Below, one piece after another: positions 9,366-17,720 of a DNA stretch of 56,309 bases. The position numbers were made by a program, and so were the translations under genes. Source of the DNA: an uncultured Prevotellaceae bacterium (GTDB lineage: Bacteria; Bacteroidota; Bacteroidia; Bacteroidales; Bacteroidaceae); assembly GCA_902792635.1 (NCBI GenBank), contig CADBAG010000013.1, positions 1 to 56,309 of the forward strand, in the 5' to 3' direction. The notes beneath the pieces are model-generated. The model made no database searches, was not told where the DNA came from, and saw nothing but the letters and a program-made list of their open reading frames with translations. Position 1 is the stretch's first letter. Every line of letters begins with the position of its first letter.

Positions 9366-10430
9366 ATGAAGATAATCACAGCGATAGATAGTTTTAAAGG
9401 TTGCCTCACTTCATCTGAAGCCAATGAGGCAGCCGCACAAGGTTTGAAAGAAACATTCCCTGATGCAGAGGTAAAATGCTTTACTGTAAGCGATGGAGGT
9501 GAAGGCTTCCTCGAAGCTATGCAGCCCGACGAGATCGTTAACTGCCATGTCCACGATGCCGTGATGCGTTGGTGCGACTCTGCTTTTGGCATCAAAAACG
9601 GAAAGGCTATCATTGAGGTTGCCAAAGCCGTAGGACTGACAATGGTTGAACCGGAGAACCGCAACCCATTAGTAGCCACAAGCTATGGAGTGGGGGAACT
9701 GATGGTTCATGCCCTGAGACGGGGCTGCCGAGAGTTTATTATAGGTCTCGGAGGTGTTGCCACAAGTGATTGCGGTCTCGGAATGCTGAAAGCTTTGAAG
9801 CATGAGTGGCAGACACAAACTCATAAGATGTGGTATGATCCGTTTGATACTTCTTGGCTAAAAGATATCAAGGTGACATTAGCTACAGATGTAAAGAACC
9901 CCTTGTATGGCTCCAATGGTGCCGCTCATGTCTTTGCTCCACAAAAAGGTGCAGACGCGGAGATGGTAGAGAAACTCGATCGTCGTGCCAAAACCTTTGC
10001 TGAGATGGCAGCCAAGCATCAAGGGAGAGACTGTGCCAATGCGCCGGGAGCCGGAGCAGCAGGAGGTTTAGGCTATGCGTTCATGGAGTTCATGGATGCG
10101 AAAGTTGAGAGTGGGGCTGAAATAGTCCTCCAATCCTCAGGCTTTGATGATGAGTTGTTGTCAACCACAAAGCCTTCGATCGTGATAACAGGAGAGGGGA
10201 GTGCAGATGCTCAGACACTCATGGGTAAACTGCCGAGTGTCATCCTCAAACACTGCCAAGTGCAGCATGTTCCTGTCGTTCTTGTTGCCGGCCGTATCAA
10301 AGACAAACAGCAACTGCTCGATGCAGGATTCGAGAAAGTGATAGATATCAATGCAGGGCTCGACATGGAGCATGCATTAGAGAAAAAAGTGGCCGCTAAG
10401 AGAATAGGAGTGGCAATGAGACTCAAATGA
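9366..10430 (+). CDS. Glycerate kinase (GlxK/GarK family)
   Basis: Glycerate kinase phosphorylates D-glycerate with ATP, feeding it into glycolysis. The 354-residue protein opens with the family signature IDSFKGCLTSSEA (about 6-18) and SDGGEGFLEAM (about 43-53), and has the conserved GLGGVATSDCGLGML segment (about 132-146) and ITGEGSADAQTLMGK near residue 277. The family usually gives 2-phosphoglycerate, but the product position is inferred. Length is slightly short of the usual 370-380. It is transcribed alone, divergent from the TonB receptor, with a 3' neighbour on the other strand. Confidence 0.9.
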   Translation: MKIITAIDSFKGCLTSSEANEAAAQGLKETFPDAEVKCFTVSDGGEGFLEAMQPDEIVNCHVHDAVMRWCDSAFGIKNGKAIIEVAKAVGLTMVEPENRNPLVATSYGVGELMVHALRRGCREFIIGLGGVATSDCGLGMLKALKHEWQTQTHKMWYDPFDTSWLKDIKVTLATDVKNPLYGSNGAAHVFAPQKGADAEMVEKLDRRAKTFAEMAAKHQGRDCANAPGAGAAGGLGYAFMEFMDAKVESGAEIVLQSSGFDDELLSTTKPSIVITGEGSADAQTLMGKLPSVILKHCQVQHVPVVLVAGRIKDKQQLLDAGFEKVIDINAGLDMEHALEKKVAAKRIGVAMRLK

Positions 10431-10460
10431 GTTTCCTATAAAAAATAATAGAGTTATGAC

Positions 10461-11693
10461 CTACTTTAGCCTTTTCTTAAGCTTTAAACTTGGAATATTA
10501 ATCTTCTCTCCCTCTTTAAGTTCTCGCTGACCTCCATTTACGGCTTCCACATAGCATTCCATGCCTGGACCGAGCGCAGTGCGACTGATACCGTTCATCG
10601 TTTGACCAGCACGCACGGTAACAGTCTTCTTGATGCCCGTAATGATATAAGCACCTGTACGGATTCGAGGATCACGGTTATATTTAACTTGCAAAGCTTT
10701 CTCTTGAGACTCCTCTTCGCTCTCATCCTTGGCTGTTTCTGCTGCCTTTAGTCGAGAGGCAGTAGATGTATTTAAAGTATCAACAGATTTTGGAATAGCA
10801 TGATGCTGAGGGTGAGCAATGGTGTGCTTCTTTTGATTCTGCGCTACAATCTTCATCTGCTTCTCCAAAAGTTCAATGTGACTGTCACGCTTTTCTATCT
10901 GCTTAAAGAGATAATAACCACCACCAATACAGCCGATTACTATTACTGCTGCAGCTACAATAAGAATCTTAAGGGCATTATTTTGATGCTCCTCAACAAT
11001 CTCTTCGTCATACTGAGGTTGTTCTAAGGCTGGTTCATCCTCTACTTTCTTTTCTTCAACCTCTTCGTGTTGCTCGGTAACAACCGGTTTCTTATCTATC
11101 GAAGAATCTTCTGAAGGAGATTCCATAAGAGGAGTATCTTCTTCGATTCTGGAAGTTTCAGCAACAACCGGATTATCTTCTACAGTCGGCGCCGTCTTCG
11201 TTTCAGTAGTTTCTTCCTCAGTAACTTTCTCTTCAGCAACCCTCTCTTCAGCGATCTTCTCATTAGAGGGTTCTAATACGGAAGCCTCGGGCGCAGTAGT
11301 TTCTCCAATAGCTTTGAGCACGGCAGCCTCAGGATCTTCCTCGAATTCTTTATCAATAGTAGAAAAGTCGATACCATCATTGAGTACAACGGTATCGAAC
11401 TGTGAGAAAGGCTTGTTGACTTCATCACGAAGGGTTGCATCAGGCGTGAAACTTATCTTATCACGGCCCTCAATAACAATAGGCTCACCCGTGTTGACAT
11501 CTACACTCTTGCGAGCAGCAACACCGATAATCTTGAATGTTCCCAACCCTTTGACCTTTACGAGCTTGTCCGACTCAAGGCCCTCGCTGATGACATCGAA
11601 AAGAGCCGCAACGAACTTCTCGGCATCAGTCTTATTAAGACCATGCTTGTCCGAAAGAGAAGAAGATAGTTCCTTATTGCCTAACTTACTCAT
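10461..11693 (-). CDS. HU-like domain, transmembrane helix and LysM-like domain protein
   Basis: This 410-residue protein has an unusual build. Residues 1-95 are an HU/IHF-type DNA-binding domain (VKVKGLGTFKII, then a DNA-arm-like stretch and ISFTPDATLRDEVN). Residues about 115-238 are a very acidic, Glu/Thr-rich linker. Residues 241-263 form a single hydrophobic helix (ILIVAAAVIVIGCIGGGYYLF). A short coiled-coil segment (about 265-290) follows, and the C-terminus (about 352-405) looks like a LysM module (VTVRAGQTMNGISRTALG...YVEAVNGG...EGEKINIPSL). It is the last gene of a minus-strand run, 22 bp after a plain HU gene. If both ends work as their families do, it could link DNA to the cell wall, but charges flanking the helix do not clearly support that topology. 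Confidence 0.8.
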   Translation of the reverse strand: MSKLGNKELSSSLSDKHGLNKTDAEKFVAALFDVISEGLESDKLVKVKGLGTFKIIGVAARKSVDVNTGEPIVIEGRDKISFTPDATLRDEVNKPFSQFDTVVLNDGIDFSTIDKEFEEDPEAAVLKAIGETTAPEASVLEPSNEKIAEERVAEEKVTEEETTETKTAPTVEDNPVVAETSRIEEDTPLMESPSEDSSIDKKPVVTEQHEEVEEKKVEDEPALEQPQYDEEIVEEHQNNALKILIVAAAVIVIGCIGGGYYLFKQIEKRDSHIELLEKQMKIVAQNQKKHTIAHPQHHAIPKSVDTLNTSTASRLKAAETAKDESEEESQEKALQVKYNRDPRIRTGAYIITGIKKTVTVRAGQTMNGISRTALGPGMECYVEAVNGGQRELKEGEKINIPSLKLKKRLK

Positions 11694-11715
11694 TGCTTAT
11701 TGTTATAGTTCGTTG

Positions 11716-12006
11716 CTATTGTTCGTTTTGTGATTTTTTCAAATTCTCCTTGATGGCTGCAACAGGCTTGAAGTTGAGAATCAACTTCGGGGGAACAAGC
11801 ATGCGCTGCTGCGTACCCGGGTTAACCACGATACGCTCCAATCGCTTCTTCACCTCGAAGGTACCGAAGTTGTTTATCTGTAGCGTGTCTCCTTCCTCTA
11901 AGTGGGCCCCCATCTCTGCAACAACCGTACGCACCATCTGCTGGGTATCGGCTTGCGTGTACCCGGTCTTAGACGCTAATTGTGCTATAAACTCCTTATT
12001 GTTCAT
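11716..12006 (-). CDS. HU-family DNA-binding protein
   Basis: This 96-residue protein matches the HU/IHF fold and length: a helical N-terminus (NNKEFIAQLASKTGYTQADTQQMV), the turn GDTLQINNFGTFEV and the arm region with the conserved Asn-Pro (VVNPGTQQRM) that intercalates into DNA. The ending LILNFKPVAAIKENL is also typical. It lies 20 bp after rimO and 22 bp before the HU-LysM gene on the same strand, so it is likely cotranscribed with both. It probably bends and compacts DNA as a dimer, or pairs with the neighbouring HU-like domain. Confidence 0.92.
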   Translation of the reverse strand: MNNKEFIAQLASKTGYTQADTQQMVRTVVAEMGAHLEEGDTLQINNFGTFEVKKRLERIVVNPGTQQRMLVPPKLILNFKPVAAIKENLKKSQNEQ

Positions 12007-12026
12007 AATACATGATAGATTATAGC

Positions 12027-13367
12027 CTATTGCACCTTGCCGTAAAGGTCAAACTCATCGCTATCGGTCATCAACACATTATAATAATGTCCCGTGCGCA
12101 GACGACGGTCAGCCACAGGGATAAGCACCTCGGGGTCAACCTCCGGTGAACAGGCCTCTGTACGACCCACATAGTAGTCGCCTTCCTTACGATCAATAAT
12201 AACCTTGAAAACCTTACCGACTTTCTCTGCCTCAATCTCAGAGCTGATCTGTTCCTGAACATCCATCAACTTATCAAGGCGTGCCTGCTTCACATCAGCG
12301 GGCACATCGTCTTTATAATGCTCGGCAGAGTAGGTCCCTTCTTCCTCAGAGTAAGCAAAAGCACCCATACGCTCAAACTTCTCCTGCTTGACGAAGTCGA
12401 CAAGTTCATTAAAGTCTTCTTCTGTCTCACCCGGGAAGCCGACCATCAACGTTGTGCGAATCGTGATTCCCGACACCCGTTCACGGATGGTATGAATGAG
12501 GTCGAGCGTCTCTTGCTTCGTGACATGACGATGCATACGAGTGAGCATATGATCAGAAATATGCTGCAAGGCAATATCCAAATACTTACAGACGTTATCG
12601 TGCTCACGCATCACATCAAGGAGCTCCAAGGGAAACTGATTCGGATAAGCATAATGCAGTCGAATCCATTTCACGCCCTTAATGTTCGCCATCTTGTCGA
12701 TGAGCTCAGCAATCCGTGTCTTGCCATAGAGGTCTACGCCATAATAGGTAAGTTCCTGCTCAATGACTTGGAATTCTGTAACACCTTCGTCTACGAGTTC
12801 CTTCACCTCCTGAAGAATATCCTCCATGGGGCGGCTCACATGCTTCCCAGTGATGAGCGGAATGGCACAGTAGGCACAATGACGGTCACATCCCTCGGCA
12901 ATCTTGATGTAAGCATAGTGGGATGGGGTAGTAAGCATTCGGCGACTGTTTGCTGCCACGCGACGCTCAGAGAATGCCTTGCCATCAGCATCAGATGTTG
13001 TTGTATCAGCAGGCCCAAGATCTTTCAACAACTGCGAATAATTGAACTTACCATAGAACTTGTCTACTTCTGGGATATTCTCTTCGAGTTCTTTCTGATA
13101 ACGCTGCGAAAGACAGCCCATAACATAGAGCTTGTGCAGACGACCTTCGTTCTTGGCGTTGACAAACTCCAAGATCGTATTGATGCTCTCCTCCTTGGCA
13201 CTCTCAATGAAGCCGCATGTATTGATTACGGCTATCTCACCCTGTGGTCGCTTCGAGTCGTGGACACAATGGTAACCCATATTCTCAAAACGACGCATGA
13301 GCTGCTCTGAATCGACGAGATTCTTTGAACAGCCCATGGTGATAAAGTCTATCTGGTTTTTCTTCAT
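12027..13367 (-). CDS. rimO: Ribosomal protein S12 methylthiotransferase RimO
   Basis: RimO is a radical-SAM methylthiotransferase that adds a methylthio group to the beta-carbon of a conserved aspartate in ribosomal protein S12. The 446-residue protein has the N-terminal cluster cysteines C13, C51 and C85, the radical-SAM motif C160-x3-C164-x2-C167 (EGCDRHCAYCAIP) and a C-terminal TRAM domain. The signature MGCSKNLVDSE at 11-21 points to RimO rather than MiaB. It begins 5 bp after the ftsY stop and is followed by the HU gene. The two iron-sulfur clusters make it oxygen-sensitive. Confidence 0.96.
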   Translation of the reverse strand: MKKNQIDFITMGCSKNLVDSEQLMRRFENMGYHCVHDSKRPQGEIAVINTCGFIESAKEESINTILEFVNAKNEGRLHKLYVMGCLSQRYQKELEENIPEVDKFYGKFNYSQLLKDLGPADTTTSDADGKAFSERRVAANSRRMLTTPSHYAYIKIAEGCDRHCAYCAIPLITGKHVSRPMEDILQEVKELVDEGVTEFQVIEQELTYYGVDLYGKTRIAELIDKMANIKGVKWIRLHYAYPNQFPLELLDVMREHDNVCKYLDIALQHISDHMLTRMHRHVTKQETLDLIHTIRERVSGITIRTTLMVGFPGETEEDFNELVDFVKQEKFERMGAFAYSEEEGTYSAEHYKDDVPADVKQARLDKLMDVQEQISSEIEAEKVGKVFKVIIDRKEGDYYVGRTEACSPEVDPEVLIPVADRRLRTGHYYNVLMTDSDEFDLYGKVQ

Positions 13368-13372
13368 AAATG

Positions 13373-14320
13373 TCAGAATAACGAGTCGACAAATTCCTTT
13401 TTGTTGAATAGCTGAAGATCTTCCATCTTCTCACCAAGACCAATGTATTTGACCGGTACTTTCAACTGGTCGGATATTCCTATCACCACGCCTCCTTTCG
13501 CAGTACCATCGAGCTTTGTGATAGCGAGCGATGTGATGTTCGTGACCGCAGAGAACTGCTTGGCCTGCTCGAAAGCGTTCTGACCTGTACTTCCGTCGAG
13601 AACAAGCAGTACTTCGTCAGGGGCCGTTGGAACAACTTTCTTCATCACATCCTTAATCTTCTTCAACTCGTTCATCAAGCCTACCTTGTTATGAAGTCGT
13701 CCGGCTGTATCTATGAGTACCACGTCAGCATCGTTAGCCTTGGCACTCTGCAACGTGTCAAATGCCACACTTGCGGGATCAGAGCCCATCTGCTGTTTGA
13801 TGACAGGCACGCCTACACGGTCACCCCAGATCTGTATCTGCTCAACTGCCGCTGCGCGGAAAGTATCAGCAGCTCCTAAATAAACCTTCTTACCGGCTTT
13901 CTTAAACTGATAAGCGAGCTTACCAATGGTTGTTGTCTTACCAACACCGTTCACACCCACTACAAGAATGACATAAGGCTTGTGGTCTGTGGGAAGATCC
14001 CAGTTGGAGTTGTCCTGCGTGTTATTCTCCGTGAGCAGCGCAGCTATCTCCTCCTTCAGAATCTTATTCAGTTCCGATGTAGAGACATACTTGTCACGCG
14101 CTACACGCTCTTCGATACGATGAATGATCTTGACCGTTGTATCAACACCCACATCAGAGGTGATGAGCACCTCCTCAAGGTTGTCGAGCACATCATCGTC
14201 CACTTTGGACTTACCGGCTATAGCGCGTGTAATCTTAGAGAACACACTCTGCTTGGTCTTCTCAAGTCCTTGGTCTAAGGTCTCTTTATTTTTTTTGCTG
14301 AATAATCCGAAAATACCCAT
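13373..14320 (-). CDS. ftsY: Signal recognition particle receptor FtsY
   Basis: FtsY is the SRP receptor GTPase that brings ribosome-nascent-chain complexes to the membrane translocon. The 315-residue protein is short because it lacks the long acidic A-domain of the E. coli protein, which is usual in this phylum. It has the helical N domain (about 10-90), the P-loop GVNGVGKTT (about 120-128), the DTFRAAAVEQ insertion-box motif, the DTAGR motif and the TKLDGTAKGG motif near the C-terminus. It lies 50 bp after a 42-residue gene and 5 bp before rimO, an arrangement common in Bacteroidales. Confidence 0.96.
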   Translation of the reverse strand: MGIFGLFSKKNKETLDQGLEKTKQSVFSKITRAIAGKSKVDDDVLDNLEEVLITSDVGVDTTVKIIHRIEERVARDKYVSTSELNKILKEEIAALLTENNTQDNSNWDLPTDHKPYVILVVGVNGVGKTTTIGKLAYQFKKAGKKVYLGAADTFRAAAVEQIQIWGDRVGVPVIKQQMGSDPASVAFDTLQSAKANDADVVLIDTAGRLHNKVGLMNELKKIKDVMKKVVPTAPDEVLLVLDGSTGQNAFEQAKQFSAVTNITSLAITKLDGTAKGGVVIGISDQLKVPVKYIGLGEKMEDLQLFNKKEFVDSLF

Positions 14321-14370
14321 GGTCCTCGCTTTATTTCTGTCTTGAATTCAATATTAACTCTCTGCGCCAA

Positions 14371-14499
14371 CTACAGACTTTCGTCTTCTGGCTTCTGAAG
14401 CTTCCGCTTAATCTTCGGCATGTGTTTCTTGTTTCTCAGCCATGCTTCTTTCCGCTCCTCATAGTCACGGCGGTGTCGCTCGAGAAAATTATCTGCCAT
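14371..14499 (-). CDS. Small basic protein of 42 residues, unknown function
   Basis: An ATG at 14499 opens a 42-codon frame ending at TAG (14371-14373). The protein is highly charged, beginning MADNFLERHRRDYEERKEAW and ending KLQKPEDESL, with a predicted single amphipathic helix and a Lys/Arg-rich middle. I do not recognise a named family. It sits exactly between the DUF4270 gene (25 bp upstream) and ftsY (50 bp downstream) on the same strand, the place where a small DUF4295-type gene often sits in relatives; this one does not look like DUF4295. Basic composition suggests RNA or ribosome binding, but that is a guess. Confidence 0.7.
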   Translation of the reverse strand: MADNFLERHRRDYEERKEAWLRNKKHMPKIKRKLQKPEDESL

Positions 14500-14524
14500 T
14501 AGCGTATAAAACTTTTAGAGTGTA

Positions 14525-16021
14525 TTACTTAAAATGACTGTAGATAACCTGCAGCTGTAGAGGACTATTAGACTCCGTACCCTTGACAAGCTTCGTACTC
14601 GTGAGAGACATGTCGTGAGACACCTTCGTCACCGTCGTGCTTGTAGAGGATGAGGAACCGTAATAGTAATAATAATAGCTGGAACTGTTTGTTGTCGAAG
14701 ACGATGTCGTCGTCAATGTAACAGGGATGAGAACTACTTTATTCCAGTTGGCAGTACGCTTGCTTTTATCAATAGCAGCCATCGTAGTAATCATGCCTGA
14801 GATATTATTAAATGTGTAGGCATTTGTAGACGACTTTCCAGAGTAAGACGCAACATAGGAGTTACGGTTGTTATACATCTCCTCATTCTCGAAGAAGCTA
14901 TAAAGCGAATCCTTCGGGATCATCAGCACATTCTGCGGAATATCGAATGCATACTCAGTATTTCCGGCATTACTGTTGATTCTCGGGATCGACAAGGATG
15001 CACCAGCTATCTTGTCATTCTCGTGTCCGGAAACGATTTTCTCAACAGGAAGCGTCAACTCTGTGAAGATACCTGCCGGCGTCTTCAAGTATGTGCAACT
15101 CTGATCCTTAGCAAGTTCAGCAAGTCTGCTCTTATCGTTGGTGATATTTGTAGTCTGCAGCACTTCCTCAGTTCCCCAGAACACCGTGATACCGTTCAGC
15201 ACGCTGTCGTTGTCCACATATTTATAATATAAGGTGAGCTGCGAGGCATCGATATACGCCATGTTGCCTAAGCCCGACTGGTGTTTGAAATAGAAGCCCG
15301 GAACAACATTCTGCATGAAAGTATAAGCATTCTTGAAATAGCTCGGATTCTCATAGTATTTCTCAAGAATATACGTGCCATAGTTGCTATAAGTCTTGCC
15401 ATTGGCATCGGTGTACTTTCCATTGAGCTTTATCGTGAAATACGGCTCATAGGTAGAAGTGTCACGCAAAGACTTTGCTACCATATAGTCGGTGAGCGTA
15501 TAAACTTTATTCTGAGCGATGCCACCCTTGCGGATGTAGCCATTGGCCTCAGGATCGAAGTTACTGTAGTAGTTGCGATCCTCCGTCATCGGCTTGCTCA
15601 TCTCGTAGGCTGTCATCTTCATCGTGCGCGTGCTGTCGCCGTAATGCTTTGAATAGAAAAGACGGATCTCACAGGAATCTGCTTTAATGAGACCTCTTAT
15701 CGTGTCGCCTTTAGAATCAATGCCAGCCATAGCCGACTTAGCCGGGAACTTGTAGTTCTCGAGATTATTGAACTGCGCCATGAAGTTACCCGTGATATAG
15801 TTTCCTGTCTCGGGGTCCTTCACTTTACCGATGTAGCCCGTTGTGTTTCTTGACAACACAGAGTCGGCAAGCAAAGACTCGCTTGCCACATCATAAGAAG
15901 CGGTCTCCACATTCACGGCATTCGTGTTAGAATTCAGCGATGATCCGATTTCATCTGTTGAATCAGAACACGAGGCCAAGGCAAGGCCTGAGAGTAAGAT
16001 GAGCGCTATGTTTAATTTCAT
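14525..16021 (-). CDS. DUF4270 lipoprotein
   Basis: This is a protein of about 498 residues with a lipoprotein signal: a hydrophobic N-terminus and the lipobox LALASC (lipidated Cys about residue 18), so it is anchored in the outer membrane or on the surface. It matches the DUF4270 family seen in Bacteroidetes, whose function is unknown. The start at 16021 gives a standard signal peptide; four extra codons up to 16033 are possible. Near the C-terminus is a low-complexity Thr/Ser/Tyr stretch with six tyrosines in a row. It lies 35 bp after the glycogen-synthase-like gene. Confidence 0.82.
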   Translation of the reverse strand: MKLNIALILLSGLALASCSDSTDEIGSSLNSNTNAVNVETASYDVASESLLADSVLSRNTTGYIGKVKDPETGNYITGNFMAQFNNLENYKFPAKSAMAGIDSKGDTIRGLIKADSCEIRLFYSKHYGDSTRTMKMTAYEMSKPMTEDRNYYSNFDPEANGYIRKGGIAQNKVYTLTDYMVAKSLRDTSTYEPYFTIKLNGKYTDANGKTYSNYGTYILEKYYENPSYFKNAYTFMQNVVPGFYFKHQSGLGNMAYIDASQLTLYYKYVDNDSVLNGITVFWGTEEVLQTTNITNDKSRLAELAKDQSCTYLKTPAGIFTELTLPVEKIVSGHENDKIAGASLSIPRINSNAGNTEYAFDIPQNVLMIPKDSLYSFFENEEMYNNRNSYVASYSGKSSTNAYTFNNISGMITTMAAIDKSKRTANWNKVVLIPVTLTTTSSSTTNSSSYYYYYYGSSSSTSTTVTKVSHDMSLTSTKLVKGTESNSPLQLQVIYSHFK

Positions 16022-16056
16022 GCTTGTAAACATGTTGATTTTATCGCTTGAAGAAG

Positions 16057-16866
16057 TTATCCTAACAGCTTGTTGTAAAACTCCTTATAAGCAGGAGCAT
16101 AGTTCTCGCCAGGATATTTAAGGATAGGAAGTTTGGAAGCCTCAGCGTAAGCCATCAGCTGGTCATTGACTTCCTGAGTTGCTTCAATCACACCGTCACT
16201 GTAGTCAATGGCAAGCTTTGCTAAGTCTGTAAAATCGAAGTGCTCTGAATATTTATCAAGCAGACTTGCCTTCGCTGAACCGAAGTCAACACAATCTTTG
16301 AACTTGGTGCCGAAGTTAGACTTGAACTGCTTAGAGAAGAGCGAGAACACCACTTTGGAATTGGCAAACGTAGGATCATCGTGATAAGCCGTCTTGACAT
16401 AGAGAGGGATGACGCCTGCCATCCATCCCTGACAGTGAATAATATCAGGATTCCAACGAAGCTTCTTTACAGTCTCCAACACGCCACGTGCAAAGAAGAT
16501 AGCACGCTCGCCGTTATCTGTATATTCATCACCGTTCTCATCCTCCGTCATCGTACGACGCTTGATGAAATAATCCTCATTATCAATGAAATATACCTGG
16601 AGTCTTGATACGGGAACACTTGCCACCTTAATGATAAGGGGGTGATCGGTATCGTCGATGACGATGTTCAGTCCTGACAGTCGGATAACCTCGTGAAGCT
16701 GACCGCGGCGCTCGTTGATATTACCCCACTTGGGCATGAACGTACGCACGTCAAAACCACCTGCCTGCATCTTCTGAGGCAGATCACGACCCAACACAGC
16801 CATCTCTGACGTTGGAACATAAGGTACAATCTCCTGATTGATGAATAAAATTCTCTTTTTGGCCAT
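16057..16866 (-). CDS. Short glycogen/starch-synthase-like protein (GT5 N-terminal domain only)
   Basis: This 269-residue protein matches only the N-terminal half of GT5 glycogen synthases, which transfer glucose from ADP- or UDP-glucose to glycogen. It has the start region IVPYVPTSEMAVLGRDLPQ and the HCQGWMAGVIP segment (about residues 144-154). The C-terminal nucleotide-sugar-binding Rossmann domain is absent, and the next gene follows at once, so this is not a frameshift. Such short forms are widespread in Bacteroidetes. Whether it synthesises glycogen alone is doubtful. In the second residue cluster the usual KxGG is replaced by TSEMA, another reason for doubt. Confidence 0.8.
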   Translation of the reverse strand: MAKKRILFINQEIVPYVPTSEMAVLGRDLPQKMQAGGFDVRTFMPKWGNINERRGQLHEVIRLSGLNIVIDDTDHPLIIKVASVPVSRLQVYFIDNEDYFIKRRTMTEDENGDEYTDNGERAIFFARGVLETVKKLRWNPDIIHCQGWMAGVIPLYVKTAYHDDPTFANSKVVFSLFSKQFKSNFGTKFKDCVDFGSAKASLLDKYSEHFDFTDLAKLAIDYSDGVIEATQEVNDQLMAYAEASKLPILKYPGENYAPAYKEFYNKLLG

Positions 16867-16895
16867 TATGATTTTATTCTAAATGTGTTTGTGTG

Positions 16896-16903
16896 CAAAG
16901 GTA
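16896..16903 (-). promoter_or_regulatory. -7 promoter box upstream of the glycogen-synthase-like gene
   Basis: On the minus strand this reads TACCTTTG, a full match to TAnnTTTG, 30 bp before the start codon. The nearest -33 candidate (CAAA at 16918) is too close (14 nt), so strength is uncertain. It would drive the long minus-strand run down to 10461. Confidence 0.55.
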
Positions 16904-16923
16904 CTAATAAAATACGACAAAAC

Positions 16924-16957
16924 GCCCGATTTTGCATGATTTCACACAAAATCGGGC
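16924..16957 (-). terminator. Terminator after the biotin carrier gene
   Basis: GCCCGATTTTG (16924-16934) and CAAAATCGGGC (16947-16957) form a perfect 11-bp stem with a 12-nt loop. On the minus strand the stem is followed by GTTTTG. It separates the carboxyltransferase cluster from the next operon. Confidence 0.75.
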
Positions 16958-17009
16958 ATTTTTGTTTATTATTGGGAATATTATTGTGAGAATATTACTG
17001 TGAGAATAA

Positions 17010-17438
17010 TTACTCTACAACGACGAGCGCGTCATCTTCCATGACGCTCTGGCCTTCCTTAACGCAAACAGCCGTTACCTTACCGTCTTTCTCAGCCTCA
17101 ATGTTGTTGGCCATCTTCATAGCCTCAAGCACGAGCAGGGTGTCACCAGCCTTCACCTCGTCGCCGACCTTCACGTTGATAGAAGTGATGGTGCCAGGCA
17201 GCGGAGCCTTGACAGCGTTGGCTGTGTTGACGTTGGCTGCGGGAGCAGCCTCCTCATTGTCTTCAGCAACAGGCTTGCCAAGCGTTACTTTTGGCTTCTC
17301 TTCCTCAGCAGGCTTCTCCATGCCCACCTCGAACTCTTCTCCGTTTACTTTCACATTGGCGACATTGGTCTCCTCGTTGATGTCAACGATCTCAACCTGA
17401 TAGTCCTTGCCGTCTATAGTATATTTAAACTGCTTCAT
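17010..17438 (-). CDS. Biotin carrier protein of the acyl-CoA carboxyltransferase complex
   Basis: This 142-residue protein carries biotin between active sites. Its C-terminal half (about 74-142) is a biotinyl domain with the motif EAMKM; the biotinylated lysine is K108. An N-terminal beta-region (1-40) and a Pro/Ala/Glu-rich hinge (41-75) precede it, as in gamma/1.3S-type subunits. An upstream in-frame extension reaches 17591 but covers the 49-residue gene and has no family similarity, so the ATG at 17438 (MKQFKYTIDG) is the start. It lies 19 bp after that small gene and is closed by a terminator. Confidence 0.92.
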   Translation of the reverse strand: MKQFKYTIDGKDYQVEIVDINEETNVANVKVNGEEFEVGMEKPAEEEKPKVTLGKPVAEDNEEAAPAANVNTANAVKAPLPGTITSINVKVGDEVKAGDTLLVLEAMKMANNIEAEKDGKVTAVCVKEGQSVMEDDALVVVE

Positions 17439-17457
17439 CTTCTTAATGTTAAGCTTG

Positions 17458-17607
17458 TTATGGTTTTGCGGTGAATGAAAGCTGCTTGGCATCCCACAGG
17501 GTCTGCTTAGGCTTGATTGTGATGATGCCCGGCTCTTTGTCGTGTACATTATTGCCCTGGAACTCGAAGATTGCCATGGCAATAGCCGCATATATGTTCT
17601 TATCCAT
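17458..17607 (-). CDS. 49-residue OadG-tail-like small subunit
   Basis: An ATG at 17607 opens a 49-codon frame ending in TAA at 17458-17460. The product starts MDKNIYAAIAMAIFEFQ, then NVHDKEPGIITIKP, and ends TLWDAKQLSFTAKP. This pattern resembles the C-terminal soluble tail of Bacteroidetes OadG-type subunits (AAI-AAI, then VHD-E and a TLTI-like strand, then a short W-S-K segment). The membrane-anchor helix of normal OadG is missing. Its place between mmdA and the biotin carrier is where OadG is found in relatives. I infer a truncated, soluble connector subunit. Confidence 0.72.
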   Translation of the reverse strand: MDKNIYAAIAMAIFEFQGNNVHDKEPGIITIKPKQTLWDAKQLSFTAKP

Positions 17608-17621
17608 TATTAATATTTAAA

Positions 17622-17718
17622 GATTGAAAGAATGAAAAAAATGAAAAATTCAGATCTACCGAATACTATGTTTTTCAAATCATGAATATTTCATTTTTTC
17701 ATTTTTCCCATTTTTCAA
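17622..17718. repeat. A-rich GAAAGAATGAAA repeat in inverted arrangement
   Basis: The left part reads GATTGAAAGAATGAAAAA and the right part TTTCATTTTTTCATTTTTCC, roughly an inverted pair around a 40-bp centre. It fills the gap between mmdA and the 49-residue gene and matches repeats at 1871 and 20634. Confidence 0.7.
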
Positions 17719-17720
17719 TG

